64,000 bases of DNA, taken from contig NZ_PRDS01000001.1 of the NCBI RefSeq assembly GCF_002927635.1, forward strand, positions 62,001-126,000, read 5' to 3'. Source of the stretch: Albidovulum inexpectatum. Lineage in GTDB: Bacteria > Pseudomonadota > Alphaproteobacteria > Rhodobacterales > Rhodobacteraceae. Of the stretch, positions 9,267-19,118 are shown piece after piece (the first letter of the stretch is position 1; each line of letters opens with the position of its first letter). A model generated the notes under the pieces. That model was not told the origin of the DNA. It ran no database searches and worked only from the letters and a program-made list of their open reading frames with translations. The translations under genes and the position numbers were made by a program.

Positions 9267-12233
9267 ATGACAGAACAGTCCCCCAACAAGCAGTTCCACG
9301 CATCAAGCTTTCTGCAGGGTGCGAATGCGGAATATGTCGAACAACTCTATGCCCGCTTTGCGCAGGACCCGGATTCGGTCGATGCCAGCTGGGCCGACTT
9401 CTTTCGGTCGCTGGGCGATCGCGCGGACGAAGTCCAGCGCGAGGCCCAGGGGGCATCCTGGAAGCGATCCGACTGGCCGCCCGCGCCGAATGACGAACTG
9501 ACCGCCGCGCTGACCGGCGAATGGCCCGCCGCCGCGGCCGAAGTGAAGGGGGCGGGCGACAAGATCAAGGCGCGCGCCCAGAAGATGGGTGTCGAAGTAT
9601 CCGACGCCCAGGTACGCCAGGCGGTTCTGGATTCGATCCGCGCCCTGATGCTGATCCGCGCCTATCGGATCCGCGGCCACCTGATCGCCGATCTCGATCC
9701 GCTGGGAATGCGGGACAAGACGCTGCACCCCGAACTTGATCCCAGGACCTATGGCTTTACCGAAGCCGACATGGACCGGCCGATCTTCCTGGACAAGGTG
9801 CTGGGGCTGGAACACGCCACGATGCGCCAGATCCTGGACATCGTGAAGCGCACCTATTGCGGCACGTTCGCGCTGCAATTCATGCACATTTCCGACCCTG
9901 AGCAGGCTGCCTGGCTGAAAGAGCGGATCGAGGGCTACGGCAAGGAAATCACCTTTACCCGCGAAGGGCGCCGGGCGATCCTGAACAAGCTGGTCGAGGC
10001 CGAGGGCTTCGAGAAGTTCCTGCATGTCAAGTACATGGGAACCAAGCGCTTCGGCCTTGACGGTGGCGAGGCGCTGATCCCGGCGATGGAGCAGATCATC
10101 AAGCGCGGCGGCGCGCTGGGGGTCAAGGAAATCGTCATCGGCATGCCGCATCGCGGGCGCCTGAACATCCTGGCCAACGTGATGGGCAAGCCCTATCGCG
10201 CGATCTTCAACGAATTCCAGGGCGGCAGCTTCAAGCCCGAGGATGTCGATGGTTCGGGCGACGTCAAATACCATCTGGGCGCCAGTTCCGACCGAGAATT
10301 CGACGGCAACAAGGTGCACCTGTCGCTGACGGCGAACCCCAGCCACCTGGAAGCCGTGAACCCGGTCGTCCTGGGCAAGGCGCGGGCCAAGCAGGACCAG
10401 CACGGCGATACCGAGCGCCGGGCGGTTCTGCCCGTGCTGCTGCATGGGGACGCGGCATTTGCCGGCCAGGGCGTCGTGGCCGAGTGCTTTGGCCTGTCGG
10501 GGCTGCGTGGTCACCGCACCGGCGGCACGATCCACATCGTGGTCAACAACCAGATCGGCTTCACCACCGCGCCGCATTTCTCGCGCTCGTCGCCCTATCC
10601 GACCGACATCGCCCTGATGGTCGAGGCGCCGATCTTCCATGTGAACGGCGACGACCCCGAGGCTGTCGTACATGCCGCCAAGGTCGCCACCGAGTTCCGC
10701 CAGAAATTCGGCAAGGACGTGGTGATCGACATGTTCTGCTATCGCCGCTTCGGTCACAACGAAGGCGATGAGCCGATGTTCACCAACCCGGTGATGTACA
10801 AGCGGATCAAGGCGCACAAGACGACGCTGCAGCTGTACACCGAACGGCTGGTCAAGGACGGCCTGATCCCCGAGGGCGAGATCGAGGATCTCAAGGCCGC
10901 GTTCCAGGCCCATCTGAACGAGGAATTCGAAGCGGCCAAGACCTACAAGCCGAACAAGGCCGACTGGCTGGACGGCCGCTGGTCCGGACTGGATCGCGAG
11001 GGCAAGGAATACACGCCGGGCAATACCGCGATCACGCCCGAGGTCATGCAGGCGGTCGGCAAGGCGATCACGACCGTTCCCGAGGGCTTTGACCTTCACA
11101 AGACCGTGGCGCGGATCATCGACAACAAGGCCCGCATGTTCGAAACCGGCAAGGGATTCGACTGGGCCACGGCCGAGGCGCTGGCCTTTGGCTCGCTGCT
11201 GGTCGAAGGCTTCCCGGTCCGCCTTTCGGGCCAGGACAGCACCCGGGGCACGTTCAGCCAGCGCCATGCGGCCTATGTCGATCAGACGACCGAGGAACGG
11301 TATTATCCGCTGAACCATATCCGGCCGGGCCAGAGCCGCTTCGAGGTCATCGACTCGATGCTGTCGGAATACGCGGTGCTTGGCTTCGAATATGGCTATT
11401 CGCTGGCCGAGCCGAAGGCACTGGTCATGTGGGAAGCCCAGTTCGGCGATTTCGCCAACGGCGCGCAGATCATGTTCGACCAGTTCATTTCCTCGGGCGA
11501 ATCGAAATGGCTGCGCATGTCGGGCCTGGTCTGCCTGTTGCCGCACGGCTATGAAGGACAGGGTCCCGAACACAGCTCGGCCCGGCTGGAGCGGTTCCTG
11601 CAGCTTTGCGCTCAGGACAACTGGATCGTGGCCAATTGCACGACGCCGGCGAACTATTTCCACATCCTGCGCCGGCAGCTGCACCGCACGTTCCGCAAGC
11701 CGCTGATCCTGATGACGCCGAAGTCGCTGCTGCGCCATCCGATGTGCATCAGCGATGCCGAAGACTTCACGACGGGCTCGACCTTCCATCGGGTTCTCTG
11801 GGACGATGCCGAAAAGGGCCATTCGGACCTGGAACTGGCTCCGGACGAAAAGATCCGCCGCGTCGTGCTGTGCTCGGGCAAGGTCTATTTCGACCTTCTG
11901 GCCGAACGCGACAAGCGCGGGCTGAACGACATCTATCTGCTGCGGCTCGAGCAGTTCTATCCGTTCCCGGCCCAGTCGATGATGAAGGAGCTGTCGCGCT
12001 TCCCGAACGCCGATGTGATCTGGTGCCAGGAAGAGCCCAAGAACCAGGGCGCCTGGTTCTTCGTCGAGCCGAATATCGAATGGGTGCTGAACCGCATCGG
12101 CAGCAAGGTCAAGCGCCCGGTCTATGTCGGCCGCCATGCCTCGGCATCGCCGGCAACCGGTCTGGCCAGCAAGCACAAGCAGGAACAGGACGCCTTGGTT
12201 GACGAGGCGCTGACGATCGGAGGCAAAGCCTGA
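9267..12233 (+). CDS. sucA: 2-oxoglutarate dehydrogenase E1 component
   Basis: This 988-residue thiamine-diphosphate enzyme decarboxylates 2-oxoglutarate and passes the succinyl group to SucB. The N-terminus has the E2-binding segment with [20 protein letters not shown], then the ThDP domain with [19 protein letters not shown] (around residue 290), [19 protein letters not shown] and [14 protein letters not shown], and the transketolase-like pyrimidine domain with RGTFSQRHA and [20 protein letters not shown]. It is slightly longer than the E. coli protein (933 residues), as in other alphaproteobacteria. The TGA overlaps the sucB ATG (TGATG), showing translational coupling. Confidence 0.98.
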   Translation: MTEQSPNKQFHASSFLQGANAEYVEQLYARFAQDPDSVDASWADFFRSLGDRADEVQREAQGASWKRSDWPPAPNDELTAALTGEWPAAAAEVKGAGDKIKARAQKMGVEVSDAQVRQAVLDSIRALMLIRAYRIRGHLIADLDPLGMRDKTLHPELDPRTYGFTEADMDRPIFLDKVLGLEHATMRQILDIVKRTYCGTFALQFMHISDPEQAAWLKERIEGYGKEITFTREGRRAILNKLVEAEGFEKFLHVKYMGTKRFGLDGGEALIPAMEQIIKRGGALGVKEIVIGMPHRGRLNILANVMGKPYRAIFNEFQGGSFKPEDVDGSGDVKYHLGASSDREFDGNKVHLSLTANPSHLEAVNPVVLGKARAKQDQHGDTERRAVLPVLLHGDAAFAGQGVVAECFGLSGLRGHRTGGTIHIVVNNQIGFTTAPHFSRSSPYPTDIALMVEAPIFHVNGDDPEAVVHAAKVATEFRQKFGKDVVIDMFCYRRFGHNEGDEPMFTNPVMYKRIKAHKTTLQLYTERLVKDGLIPEGEIEDLKAAFQAHLNEEFEAAKTYKPNKADWLDGRWSGLDREGKEYTPGNTAITPEVMQAVGKAITTVPEGFDLHKTVARIIDNKARMFETGKGFDWATAEALAFGSLLVEGFPVRLSGQDSTRGTFSQRHAAYVDQTTEERYYPLNHIRPGQSRFEVIDSMLSEYAVLGFEYGYSLAEPKALVMWEAQFGDFANGAQIMFDQFISSGESKWLRMSGLVCLLPHGYEGQGPEHSSARLERFLQLCAQDNWIVANCTTPANYFHILRRQLHRTFRKPLILMTPKSLLRHPMCISDAEDFTTGSTFHRVLWDDAEKGHSDLELAPDEKIRRVVLCSGKVYFDLLAERDKRGLNDIYLLRLEQFYPFPAQSMMKELSRFPNADVIWCQEEPKNQGAWFFVEPNIEWVLNRIGSKVKRPVYVGRHASASPATGLASKHKQEQDALVDEALTIGGKA

Positions 12234-13756
12234 TGAGTGTCGAAGTCAAAGTGCCCACGCTGGGCGAAAGCGTGACCGAGGCGACCGTCGCGACCTGGTT
12301 CAAGAAACCCGGGGACATGGTGGCCGCCGACGAGATGCTGTGCGAGCTGGAAACCGACAAGGTCACCGTCGAGGTCCCCAGCCCCGCAGCCGGCCGCCTG
12401 GCCGAGATCGTGGTGCCCGAGGGCGAGACGGTCGCCACCGGCGCGCTACTGGCCGTGATCGCCGAAGAGGGCAATGCCGGCCCCGAAGAGATGACCCCGA
12501 AAAAGGGCGCGCAGACCGCCCCGCAAGCCGAAGAGAGCAACATGGCCGAGAAAAAAGTTGACGTGATGGTGCCGACGCTTGGCGAAAGCGTGACCGAGGC
12601 GACCGTCGCAACCTGGTTCAAAAAGGTCGGCGACCCTGTCGCGGCCGACGAAATGCTGTGCGAGCTGGAAACCGACAAGGTATCGGTCGAGGTTCCCGCG
12701 CCCACGTCCGGTGTCCTGGCCGAGATCCTTGCGCCGGAAGGCACCACGGTCGATGCCAAGGCCCGCCTGGCCGTCATCGTCGAGGGGGCGGCGGGCGCCG
12801 CTGCAACCGCCCCGGCGGCAGCGACGGAAGAGCCCGCGCCCACGCCGGCTGCCGCGGGCAAGGATGTCGAGCACGCGCCCTCGGCGAAAAAGGCCATGGC
12901 CGAGGCCGGGCTGTCGCCCGATCAGGTTCAGGGCACGGGCCGCGACGGCCGCATCATGAAGGAAGACGTCGCCCGCGCGGCTGCCGCTGCCTCTGCCGCG
13001 CCGCGCCCCGTTGAACCGGCCCCTGCCCCGCGCGCGCCCGTCCCGGCCGAGGACGCCGCCCGCGAGGAACGCGTGCGCATGACCCGTCTGCGCGCGACCA
13101 TCGCCCGCCGCCTGAAGGATGCGCAGAACACCGCCGCGATCCTGACCACCTACAACGAGGTGGACATGTCGGGCATCATGGACCTGCGCAACTCCTACAA
13201 GGAAGCGTTCGAGAAGAAGCACGGCGTCAAGCTTGGCTTCATGTCCTTCTTCGTGAAGGCCTGCTGCCATGCGCTGAAGGAAGTGCCCGAGGTCAATGCC
13301 GAGATCGACGGCAACGACATCGTCTACAAGCATTATGTCCACATGGGCGTGGCCGTGGGCACGCCGCAGGGCCTGGTGGTTCCCGTCGTGCGCGATGCCG
13401 ATCGGCTTTCCTTTGCCGAGATCGAAAAGAAGATCGCCGAGCTGGGCAAGCGCGCCCGCGAGGGCAAGCTGACCATGGCCGAGATGCAGGGCGGCAGCTT
13501 CACCATCTCGAATGGCGGAGTCTATGGCTCGCTCATGTCCTCGCCGATCCTGAATCCCCCGCAGTCCGGCATCCTGGGCATGCACAAGATTCAAGAGCGT
13601 CCGGTCGTGGTGAATGGCCAGATCGTGATCCGTCCGATGATGTATCTTGCGCTGTCCTATGACCACCGGATCGTGGACGGCAAGGGCGCGGTGACCTTCC
13701 TTGTCCGTGTGAAGGAAGCCCTGGAAGACCCGCGTCGTCTGTTGATGGATCTTTGA
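12233..13756 (+). CDS. sucB: Dihydrolipoyllysine succinyltransferase (E2) with two lipoyl domains
   Basis: The 507-residue E2 core of the 2-oxoglutarate dehydrogenase complex. Domains in order: lipoyl domain 1 (residues 1-78, lipoyl lysine K43 in [10 protein letters not shown]), linker, lipoyl domain 2 (about 105-183, K149 in [10 protein letters not shown]), Ala/Pro linker, E1/E3-binding domain (about 208-245), Ala/Pro linker, and the catalytic succinyltransferase domain with SYDHRIVDG near the C-terminus. E. coli SucB has only one lipoyl domain; two are seen in some alphaproteobacteria. The two domains are also nearly identical at the DNA level, offset by 318 bases, indicating an in-frame duplication. 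An in-frame ATG at residue 104 begins the second copy. Overlaps sucA by one base. Confidence 0.96.
   Translation: MSVEVKVPTLGESVTEATVATWFKKPGDMVAADEMLCELETDKVTVEVPSPAAGRLAEIVVPEGETVATGALLAVIAEEGNAGPEEMTPKKGAQTAPQAEESNMAEKKVDVMVPTLGESVTEATVATWFKKVGDPVAADEMLCELETDKVSVEVPAPTSGVLAEILAPEGTTVDAKARLAVIVEGAAGAAATAPAAATEEPAPTPAAAGKDVEHAPSAKKAMAEAGLSPDQVQGTGRDGRIMKEDVARAAAAASAAPRPVEPAPAPRAPVPAEDAAREERVRMTRLRATIARRLKDAQNTAAILTTYNEVDMSGIMDLRNSYKEAFEKKHGVKLGFMSFFVKACCHALKEVPEVNAEIDGNDIVYKHYVHMGVAVGTPQGLVVPVVRDADRLSFAEIEKKIAELGKRAREGKLTMAEMQGGSFTISNGGVYGSLMSSPILNPPQSGILGMHKIQERPVVVNGQIVIRPMMYLALSYDHRIVDGKGAVTFLVRVKEALEDPRRLLMDL
12250..12690 (+). repeat. In-frame tandem duplication of the lipoyl domain in sucB
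   Basis: Bases from about 12254 to 12370 recur at about 12572 to 12688, an offset of 318 bases (106 codons). The copies differ mainly at third codon positions, for example CCCACGCTGGGCGAAAGCG against CCGACGCTTGGCGAAAGCG. The near identity suggests either recent duplication or gene conversion between the two lipoyl domains. Confidence 0.85.
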
Positions 13757-13765
13757 CAACAAGGC

Positions 13766-13788
13766 GGCCCGGACCTGTGGTCCGGGCC
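13766..13788 (+). terminator. GC-rich hairpin after sucB without a T-tract
   Basis: GGCCCGGACC (13766-13775) and GGTCCGGGCC (13779-13788) form a perfect 10-base stem around a 3-base loop 9 bases after the sucB stop. No T-run follows, so it is probably an mRNA 3'-end stabiliser or processing site rather than a full terminator; the MAPEG gene and lpd continue in the same direction. Confidence 0.45.
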
Positions 13789-13846
13789 ACGCCGACATGC
13801 CGGCAATGGCTTGCCGCCGGCTAATGCCACGCAGGAAGGAATGCCA

Positions 13847-14239
13847 ATGTCCAGTGAACTGAACATCCTTGCGCTATACGGCCTGTACACCGCGTTGGTC
13901 CTGATCCTGAAGGTGTCCGGGATGATGAGCCAGCTTGGCATGGGCTATCTGCTGTCATCGCGCGACGAACAGCGCAGCCTGCGCGGCATCACCGGCCGGC
14001 TGGATCGCGCGCTGAGCAACTCGATCACCGCAATGACGCTGTTTGCGCCCGCGATCCTGATCCTTGCAGCGAAAGACGCCTTTACGCCGGGGACGCTGAC
14101 GGCGGCCAAGGCCTTTCTGCTGGCACGGGTCCTGTATGTTCCCGCCTATGGATTTGGCATCATAGGCTTGCGCACCTTGCTGTGGCTGGCAGGATTTGCC
14201 GCCACTGTATTCCTTTATCTTGTTGCGCTGGCGGCCTGA
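13847..14239 (+). CDS. MAPEG family membrane protein
   Basis: A 130-residue protein with four hydrophobic helices (about residues 5-22, 55-75, 83-104 and 108-129), matching the MAPEG family (membrane-associated proteins in eicosanoid and glutathione metabolism). The loop RLDRALSNSITAMTLFAPAI contains the RxxxNxxE-like region of the family, with the acidic residue not conserved. Bacterial members near lpd have no established substrate. I choose the ATG at 13847 because AGGAAGGA lies 7 bases before it; the ATG 6 bases upstream sits directly against that site. It lies between sucB and lpd on the same strand, 37 bases before lpd. Confidence 0.8.
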   Translation: MSSELNILALYGLYTALVLILKVSGMMSQLGMGYLLSSRDEQRSLRGITGRLDRALSNSITAMTLFAPAILILAAKDAFTPGTLTAAKAFLLARVLYVPAYGFGIIGLRTLLWLAGFAATVFLYLVALAA

Positions 14240-14275
14240 GACCCCGCGCCACACACCACCACGAAGGAGAATTCC

Positions 14276-15670
14276 ATGGCAGAGTTCGACGTCATCGTCA
14301 TCGGTGCGGGCCCCGGTGGCTATGTCTGCGCCATTCGCTGTGCGCAGCTCGGGCTGAAGACGGCCGTCGTCGAAGGACGCGACACCCTGGGCGGCACCTG
14401 TCTGAATGTCGGCTGCATCCCGTCCAAGGCGCTGCTGCATGCCTCGCATTCGCTGCACGAGGCCGAGCACAATTTCGCAAAGATGGGTCTGACCGTGGCC
14501 AAGCCCAAGGTCGACTGGAAACAGATGCTGGCCTACAAGGACGACGTGATCGGCCAGAACACCAAGGGCATCGAGTTCCTGTTCAAGAAGAACAAGATCA
14601 CCTGGCTGAAGGGCTGGGGCTCGATCCCGGAACCCGGCAAGGTCAAGGTCGGGGACGAGATCCACGGCGCGAAGAACATCGTCATCGCCAGCGGGTCGGA
14701 ACCGTCCAGCCTACCGGGCGTCACGGTCGACAACGATGGCGGGGTGATCGTCGATTCCACGGGCGCGCTGGCCCTGCCCAAGGTGCCGAAGTCGATGATC
14801 GTGATCGGCGCGGGCGTGATCGGGCTGGAACTTGGCTCGGTCTATGCCCGGCTGGGCACGAAGGTGACCGTGGTCGAGTATCTCGACCACATCACGCCCG
14901 GAATGGATACCGAGGTTCAGCGCACGTTCCAGCGCATCCTGTCCAAGCAGGGGCTGGACTTCGTGCTTGGCGCAGCCGTGCAGGAGACCAAGGCGGCGAA
15001 GGGCAAGGCCAGCGTCACCTACAAGCTGCGCAAGGACGACAGCGAGGCCACGCTCGAGGCTGACTGCGTGCTGGTTGCCACCGGCCGGCGTCCCTTCACC
15101 GCGGGGCTTGGGCTCGAGTCGCTGGGCGTCGAGATGGAGCCGCGCGGCCAGATCCGCATCGACGATCACTGGCGCACCAATGTGCCGGGGATCTATGCGA
15201 TCGGCGATGCCGTCAAGGGGCCGATGCTGGCCCACAAGGCCGAGGACGAAGGCATGGCCGTGGCCGAGGTCATTGCCGGCCGCCACGGGCATGTCAATTA
15301 TGGTGTCATCCCGTCGGTGATCTATACCACGCCCGAGGTCGCCGCCGTCGGCAAGACTGAACAGCAGCTGAAGGAAGAGGGGCGCGCCTACAAGGTGGGC
15401 AAGTTCAGCTTCATGGGCAACGGACGCGCCAAGGCCGTGTTCCAGGGCGAAGGATTCGTCAAGATCCTTGCCGACAAGGAAACCGATCGGATCCTTGGCG
15501 CCCATATCATCGGGCCCGCGGCTGGCGATTTGATTCACGAGATCTGCGTCGCCATGGAATTTGGCGCCTCGGCCGAGGATATCGCGCTGACCTGCCACGC
15601 CCATCCGACCTATTCAGAGGCTGTGCGCGAAGCCGCCCTGGCCTGTGGCGATGGCGCGATCCACGCCTGA
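14276..15670 (+). CDS. lpd: Dihydrolipoyl dehydrogenase (E3 of the 2-oxoglutarate dehydrogenase complex)
   Basis: A 464-residue FAD- and NAD-dependent disulfide oxidoreductase that reoxidises the dihydrolipoyl groups of SucB. It has the FAD loop [13 protein letters not shown] (residues 8-20), the redox pair C42/C47 in [13 protein letters not shown], the NAD loop [19 protein letters not shown] near 180-200, the second FAD motif [18 protein letters not shown], and the C-terminal catalytic [17 protein letters not shown] before the ATG is a good ribosome site. It ends the suc block with a terminator at 15695-15719. The position makes it the OGDH partner, although E3 can be shared with pyruvate dehydrogenase. 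Confidence 0.97.
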   Translation: MAEFDVIVIGAGPGGYVCAIRCAQLGLKTAVVEGRDTLGGTCLNVGCIPSKALLHASHSLHEAEHNFAKMGLTVAKPKVDWKQMLAYKDDVIGQNTKGIEFLFKKNKITWLKGWGSIPEPGKVKVGDEIHGAKNIVIASGSEPSSLPGVTVDNDGGVIVDSTGALALPKVPKSMIVIGAGVIGLELGSVYARLGTKVTVVEYLDHITPGMDTEVQRTFQRILSKQGLDFVLGAAVQETKAAKGKASVTYKLRKDDSEATLEADCVLVATGRRPFTAGLGLESLGVEMEPRGQIRIDDHWRTNVPGIYAIGDAVKGPMLAHKAEDEGMAVAEVIAGRHGHVNYGVIPSVIYTTPEVAAVGKTEQQLKEEGRAYKVGKFSFMGNGRAKAVFQGEGFVKILADKETDRILGAHIIGPAAGDLIHEICVAMEFGASAEDIALTCHAHPTYSEAVREAALACGDGAIHA

Positions 15671-15694
15671 TCGGGATCGCCGGAAGACGTGAAG

Positions 15695-15719
15695 GGGCGC
15701 CCCGCCGGGCGCCCTTTTT
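15695..15719 (+). terminator. Rho-independent terminator after lpd
   Basis: GGGCGCCC (15695-15702) pairs with GGGCGCCC (15707-15714) around a 4-base loop, followed by TTTTT. It ends the sucCDAB-lpd block. Confidence 0.9.
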
Positions 15720-16195
15720 CGGTCCTGCGACACAGGCGTGCGCAACAGGCTTGCAAGTTCAGAACCGGCCATTCCGCCCTTGGCCGGAGGATGAACCCTG
15801 CCAAGTTCTGGCGCTGCCGACAACAGGCCTTGGCCCGGCGAGCACCTCAGGCGGGTATGCTTGGGAACAAAGGAAAGTGATCCACGCGCCGGGATGTTGA
15901 TTGCAGCATGATCAGCGCGAACCGTGCATGCCGAAAACAGCCGGCAACTGCACGGCGCTGGCCCCACAGATGCAGGCCAATGGACAAGATCGACACGATG
16001 CCCAGGCATTCGCGCACCCGCTTGGGAATCCGGCGGTCATATATGCCGGGACGATGCACCCCCCAAACCAACCAGACACGAAACGGCCCGGACGCCGGCG
16101 GCGTGGGAAGACACAAGAATTGGGATGCCAGAAGGCCCTCGCCCCGGGCCCGAACGGCCCTGCTCATGAAACGAAAAGGCAAGCGGGGCGAGCCG
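15720..16195. other. 476-base stretch without a supported gene
   Basis: Between the lpd terminator and the stop of the GntR gene I see no frame with recognisable protein features on either strand; several open frames of 60-130 codons exist but have arginine/proline-rich, low-complexity translations typical of chance frames in GC-rich DNA. No tRNA, inverted repeat element or transposase remnant is visible. Confidence 0.6.
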
Positions 16196-16846
16196 CTACT
16201 GGGTCAGGTGTCGCAGGCCGTGCGTCACGTCGGTGCGCACCGCAAGCCGCAGCGCGGGTTCATCCCCGGCCTTGAGCGCGGCGATGATCATGCGGTGATG
16301 GCGCGGCGCCTCGGTCCGGGTCAGCCGCGCATAGACCGCGCGCATCGTCGGGCCAAGCTGCAGCCATACGGTTTCGGCAATCGCCAGCATCGCCGGGGCC
16401 TGCGCGCGCAGATACAGCGTTCGGTGAAACTCCAGGTTGGTCCGTATATAGCCTACGGCATCGCCCTTGACCGCGGCCTCGGCATTGGCCGAATTGATCG
16501 ACTGCAGCCGTTCAATCAGTGCCAGATGCGCGCGCGGCAGGGCGCGGCTGGCAAGCTCGGTCTCGATCAGGGCACGCAGGGCGGCAAGCTCCTCGATCCG
16601 CTCGGGCGAAAGTTCCGGCGTCGTGACCCGGCCCGAGGCCGAAAGGGTCAGCGCGCCTTCGGCCGCGAGCCTTCGCAGCGCCTCGCGCACCGGCGTCATC
16701 GATACGCCATAGGTATTGGCAAGTCCGCGCAATGTCAGCGCCTGCCCCGGGGCCAGCTCGCCATGCATGATCTTCTGGCGCAACGACCGGTAGATGCGGT
16801 CATGGGCCACCTGGGCAATATCCGTGGGGCGGGTTTGAGTCTGCAT
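16196..16846 (-). CDS. GntR family transcriptional regulator, FCD subfamily
   Basis: A 216-residue regulator with an N-terminal winged helix (residues about 8-70: VAHDRIYRSLRQKIMHGELA, then GVSMTPVREALRRLAAEGAL) and a C-terminal all-helical FCD ligand domain with the metal/ligand residues spread through LRALIETELASRAL, EFHRTLY and HHRMIIAALKAGD. FCD regulators usually sense small organic acids. I place the start at the ATG at 16846; a GTG at 16861 would add five residues. A TGTGATCACT palindrome (minus-strand reading) covers 16853-16862, immediately before this ATG, suggesting autoregulation; the same motif precedes sdhC and sucC. This makes it a candidate local TCA-cycle regulator. No Shine-Dalgarno is obvious for either start. 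Confidence 0.85.
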   Translation of the reverse strand: MQTQTRPTDIAQVAHDRIYRSLRQKIMHGELAPGQALTLRGLANTYGVSMTPVREALRRLAAEGALTLSASGRVTTPELSPERIEELAALRALIETELASRALPRAHLALIERLQSINSANAEAAVKGDAVGYIRTNLEFHRTLYLRAQAPAMLAIAETVWLQLGPTMRAVYARLTRTEAPRHHRMIIAALKAGDEPALRLAVRTDVTHGLRHLTQ

Positions 16847-16852
16847 GGCAGC

Positions 16853-16862
16853 AGTGATCACA
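16853..16862. promoter_or_regulatory. Single TGTGATCAC operator at the GntR gene start
   Basis: AGTGATCACA on the plus strand (TGTGATCACT on the coding strand) matches the tandem elements upstream of sdhC and sucC at nine of ten positions and contains the full GTGATCAC core. It lies 6 bases upstream of the ATG, where a bound repressor would block the gene. Confidence 0.6.
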
Positions 16863-16903
16863 AATCCGGCGCCAGCGTCAACGCCGCGCCGCGCCTGGCA
16901 TGT

Positions 16904-17593
16904 TCATGCGCCGAAATCCACAAGAAGCAATGCGCCGCCGTTCTGCTTCAGCCAGGCGCGGTGCTCGGCATAGTCGGGCATCAGTTCGGCAACGACCGAC
17001 CAGAAGCGGGGCGAGTGGTCCATGTGGACGAGATGCGCGACCTCATGCGCGGCGACATAGCGCAAGACCGGCAAGGGCGCCATGACAAGACGCCAAGAAT
17101 ACATCAATCGCCCGTCCGATGTGCAGGACCCCCAACGCGACCGGGTATCGCGCAACGTGATGCGGCTGAATTCGCGCCCCAGGCGGGATGCGAAATCGTG
17201 GCTGGCAGACCACAGACGCTCACGCGCTGACGCCTTCAGGAAAGCCTTCAGGACCGGGCCGGGCCGCGCTCCTGACGGCAGCAGGATCTTGTCATCCATG
17301 ACGACCGGCGCGCGCATTGCCCCTTCGGCAACGATCAGCTGCCGGCCTTCAAACGGCAGCGATCCGCCGATGACGACCGGGCGACCTTCCCCCGCCTGCT
17401 GCAGCACCCGGCGCAACCATGGCTCTTTCTGCCGGGCGAAGTCGATCGCCTCTTGATCCGTTCCCAGCGCAGGCACCGACAAGGTCACGCGGCCATCAAG
17501 GCGGCTGACACGCAGGCTGTAGCGCCTTGCGCGTGCGGATTTGCGCAAGGTGATCGTGATCGGGGGATCGCCGGGAAGGATGTGTCGTGTCAT
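16904..17593 (-). CDS. YgjP-like zinc metallopeptidase domain protein (WLM/DUF45)
   Basis: A 229-residue protein of the YgjP/DUF45 family. The N-terminal half (ITLRKSARARRYSLRVSRLDGRV) is the typical beta-rich part, and the C-terminal half has WGSCTSDGRLMYSWRLVMAP followed by YVAAHEVAHLVHMDHSPRFW around residues 180-200, containing the HExxH zinc motif and a third downstream histidine. Members are predicted metal-dependent hydrolases, often adjacent to restriction or DNA-processing genes, without a firm substrate. It is read leftwards toward the GntR gene with a 57-base gap to the GntR start codon. Catalytic residues appear intact. Confidence 0.85.
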   Translation of the reverse strand: MTRHILPGDPPITITLRKSARARRYSLRVSRLDGRVTLSVPALGTDQEAIDFARQKEPWLRRVLQQAGEGRPVVIGGSLPFEGRQLIVAEGAMRAPVVMDDKILLPSGARPGPVLKAFLKASARERLWSASHDFASRLGREFSRITLRDTRSRWGSCTSDGRLMYSWRLVMAPLPVLRYVAAHEVAHLVHMDHSPRFWSVVAELMPDYAEHRAWLKQNGGALLLVDFGA

Positions 17594-17737
17594 GGTGCCG
17601 CCTTTGCGCCAAGATTACCGTTTCGGCCGGAATGGGAAAGCCCCGGTCGCGGCCCACGCCAAAAGCCTTTGACAGCCTGCCCACGTTGTGGCAGTTGGCA
17701 TCGACTCTCGAACAGACGTGCACGGAAGGAGTGTTCC

Positions 17738-18061
17738 ATGGCCAAGGACGAATGGGGCGTCAAGCGCCTTTGCCCGCATTGCGGCAGCAAATTCTATGAC
17801 CTGGGCCGCGATCCGATGACCTGCCCGGAATGCGGCCAAAGCTTCACGCTGGAAGATCTGCTGAGCGGTTCGGGCCGGACGGTGGTCACCGATCAGACCG
17901 CGCTGAAGGACGACGATCTGGATACGGATCTGGATACCGAGGATCTGGACGCCGATGCCGGCGATGCGGATCTGGACGATGATCTGCTGGAAGACGACGA
18001 CGATGACACGGTCTCGCTGGACGAGATCGCAGACGTCGCCGATGACGACGAGGACAGTTGA
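17738..18061 (+). CDS. TIGR02300 family (FYDLN acid) protein
   Basis: A 107-residue protein with an N-terminal zinc-ribbon pair (LCPHCGSK at residues 9-16 and MTCPECGQ at 27-34), the FYDLGRDP motif that names the family, and a strongly acidic C-terminal half rich in aspartate (DDDLDTDLDTEDLDADAGD and onward). The family is restricted mainly to alphaproteobacteria and its role is unknown; the charge profile suggests a protein- or nucleic-acid-binding partner. The frame is open much further upstream, but GGAAGGA 8 bases before the ATG at 17738 and the family start MAKDEWGVKR fix the start. A strong terminator follows. Confidence 0.9.
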   Translation: MAKDEWGVKRLCPHCGSKFYDLGRDPMTCPECGQSFTLEDLLSGSGRTVVTDQTALKDDDLDTDLDTEDLDADAGDADLDDDLLEDDDDDTVSLDEIADVADDDEDS

Positions 18062-18091
18062 CAGCAGCAGCCCGTGCACATTTGCAGGCAG

Positions 18092-18118
18092 GGGGCGCGG
18101 CAATGCCGCGCCCCTTTT
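18092..18118 (+). terminator. Rho-independent terminator after the FYDLN-acid gene
   Basis: GGGGCGCGGC (18092-18101) pairs perfectly with GCCGCGCCCC (18105-18114) around AAT, followed by TTTT. Confidence 0.9.
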
Positions 18119-18195
18119 CCTTTGCGATCCGCTGCCAAGCGGATCGACACGAATTCCAGCCGAGCGGTTTCGTGGAAAAAAGCGAAATTTTCCGC

Positions 18196-18224
18196 TTGCA
18201 CCCCTCGCCAAGCTTGCCTATATC
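18196..18224 (+). promoter_or_regulatory. Sigma-70 type promoter of tRNA-Ala
   Basis: TTGCAC (18196-18201) and TATATC (18219-18224) are separated by exactly 17 bases, placing the transcription start near 18231, about 30 bases before the tRNA. The same TATATC -10 with a 17-base spacer occurs at the SRP RNA promoter. Confidence 0.75.
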
Positions 18225-18260
18225 GCGGCTCACACGGGCGGCAACGTCCGAGACCTCGGT

Positions 18261-18336
<76 letters not shown>

Positions 18337-19118
18337 ATTCTCCATATAATATCCCTCAAAAGCACTTGTTTGGGCGAAACTACGTCCGCTCCAGGTCGTG
18401 TTTGCTACAGTTTTGCTCCAGCTTTTGCTCCAGAAATCGCTTCGGTAACGGGTCGTGCGGGCCGGTGCTCGGGGTCGTTGTCCTGCCTGCGGCCGCGCCT
18501 GTCAGGGCCGATTCGTGGAGACATGGCGAGGGACAGCCGGATCCACGGGCATCTCATCGACAGAGGCGTGGACGGCAGCGTCTCGGGGACCCGCTTCAGG
18601 CCAGCTCTCCGGCCTGTGACCGAGCGCCTCACTGCCGCAGCCAGACACCACCTGCCCGGAATCTTTCTGACTACAGGCGCGCGGCTTTCGGGCGTGGATG
18701 GCAGTCGGCCGCATGACCGAACCGACCCGAGCGGTGGAATGCCCTGTCGGGTCATCATTGAACACCTCGCCAAGCGAAGCGTCGCTGGTTGACCAACCCT
18801 GGCGAGCGAAGGGCGCAACAGCGCAAGAGTCAGGATTTCGTTTTCGCGATACACTTCGGTGCCTTTTGAACTGCCAGGTGTGACAGTCCAGCCGCGCTGT
18901 TGGCACCGAACAGCCGGTCCATCACAAGGTCAGTCAGGCTGAAGGCAGGCCCCACGATGCGCCCAGCGGGCCGCAGTGACGGAAACGATGCCGTTTGCTC
19001 CTGCCGCGATCGTGCCCGATTCTGGCGCAGTGGCAGTTGCGGGTCAGCGCGGGCCTCGGCGGTCGCAGGTCCGCACCGCGCCCTTCCCGAGAGCCCGTTT
19101 TCTCGACTCGACCCTCTG
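18337..19118. other. Gene-poor segment directly 3' of tRNA-Ala
   Basis: No convincing gene is visible in these 782 bases on either strand; overlapping open frames of up to about 150 codons have no recognisable domains. Close to the tRNA there is a short three-fold repeat of a TTTTGCTCCAG-like unit (about 18408-18432). The location next to a tRNA 3' end would suit an old integration site, but I find no integrase, no direct repeat of the tRNA end elsewhere in the window, and no transposase. Confidence 0.5.

Noticed and set aside
9303-12176. Long open frame on the minus strand opposite sucA (about 957 codons)
   Set aside because: Mirror frame of the conserved sucA; no family resemblance and no ribosome site.
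15847-16182. Minus-strand open frame of 111 codons between lpd and the GntR gene
   Set aside because: No ribosome site, no hydrophobic or domain pattern, and no conservation that I can recognise.
15908-17230. Plus-strand open frame of about 440 codons across the GntR and metallopeptidase genes
   Set aside because: Antisense to two genes with clear motifs; translation is arginine-rich and low-complexity.
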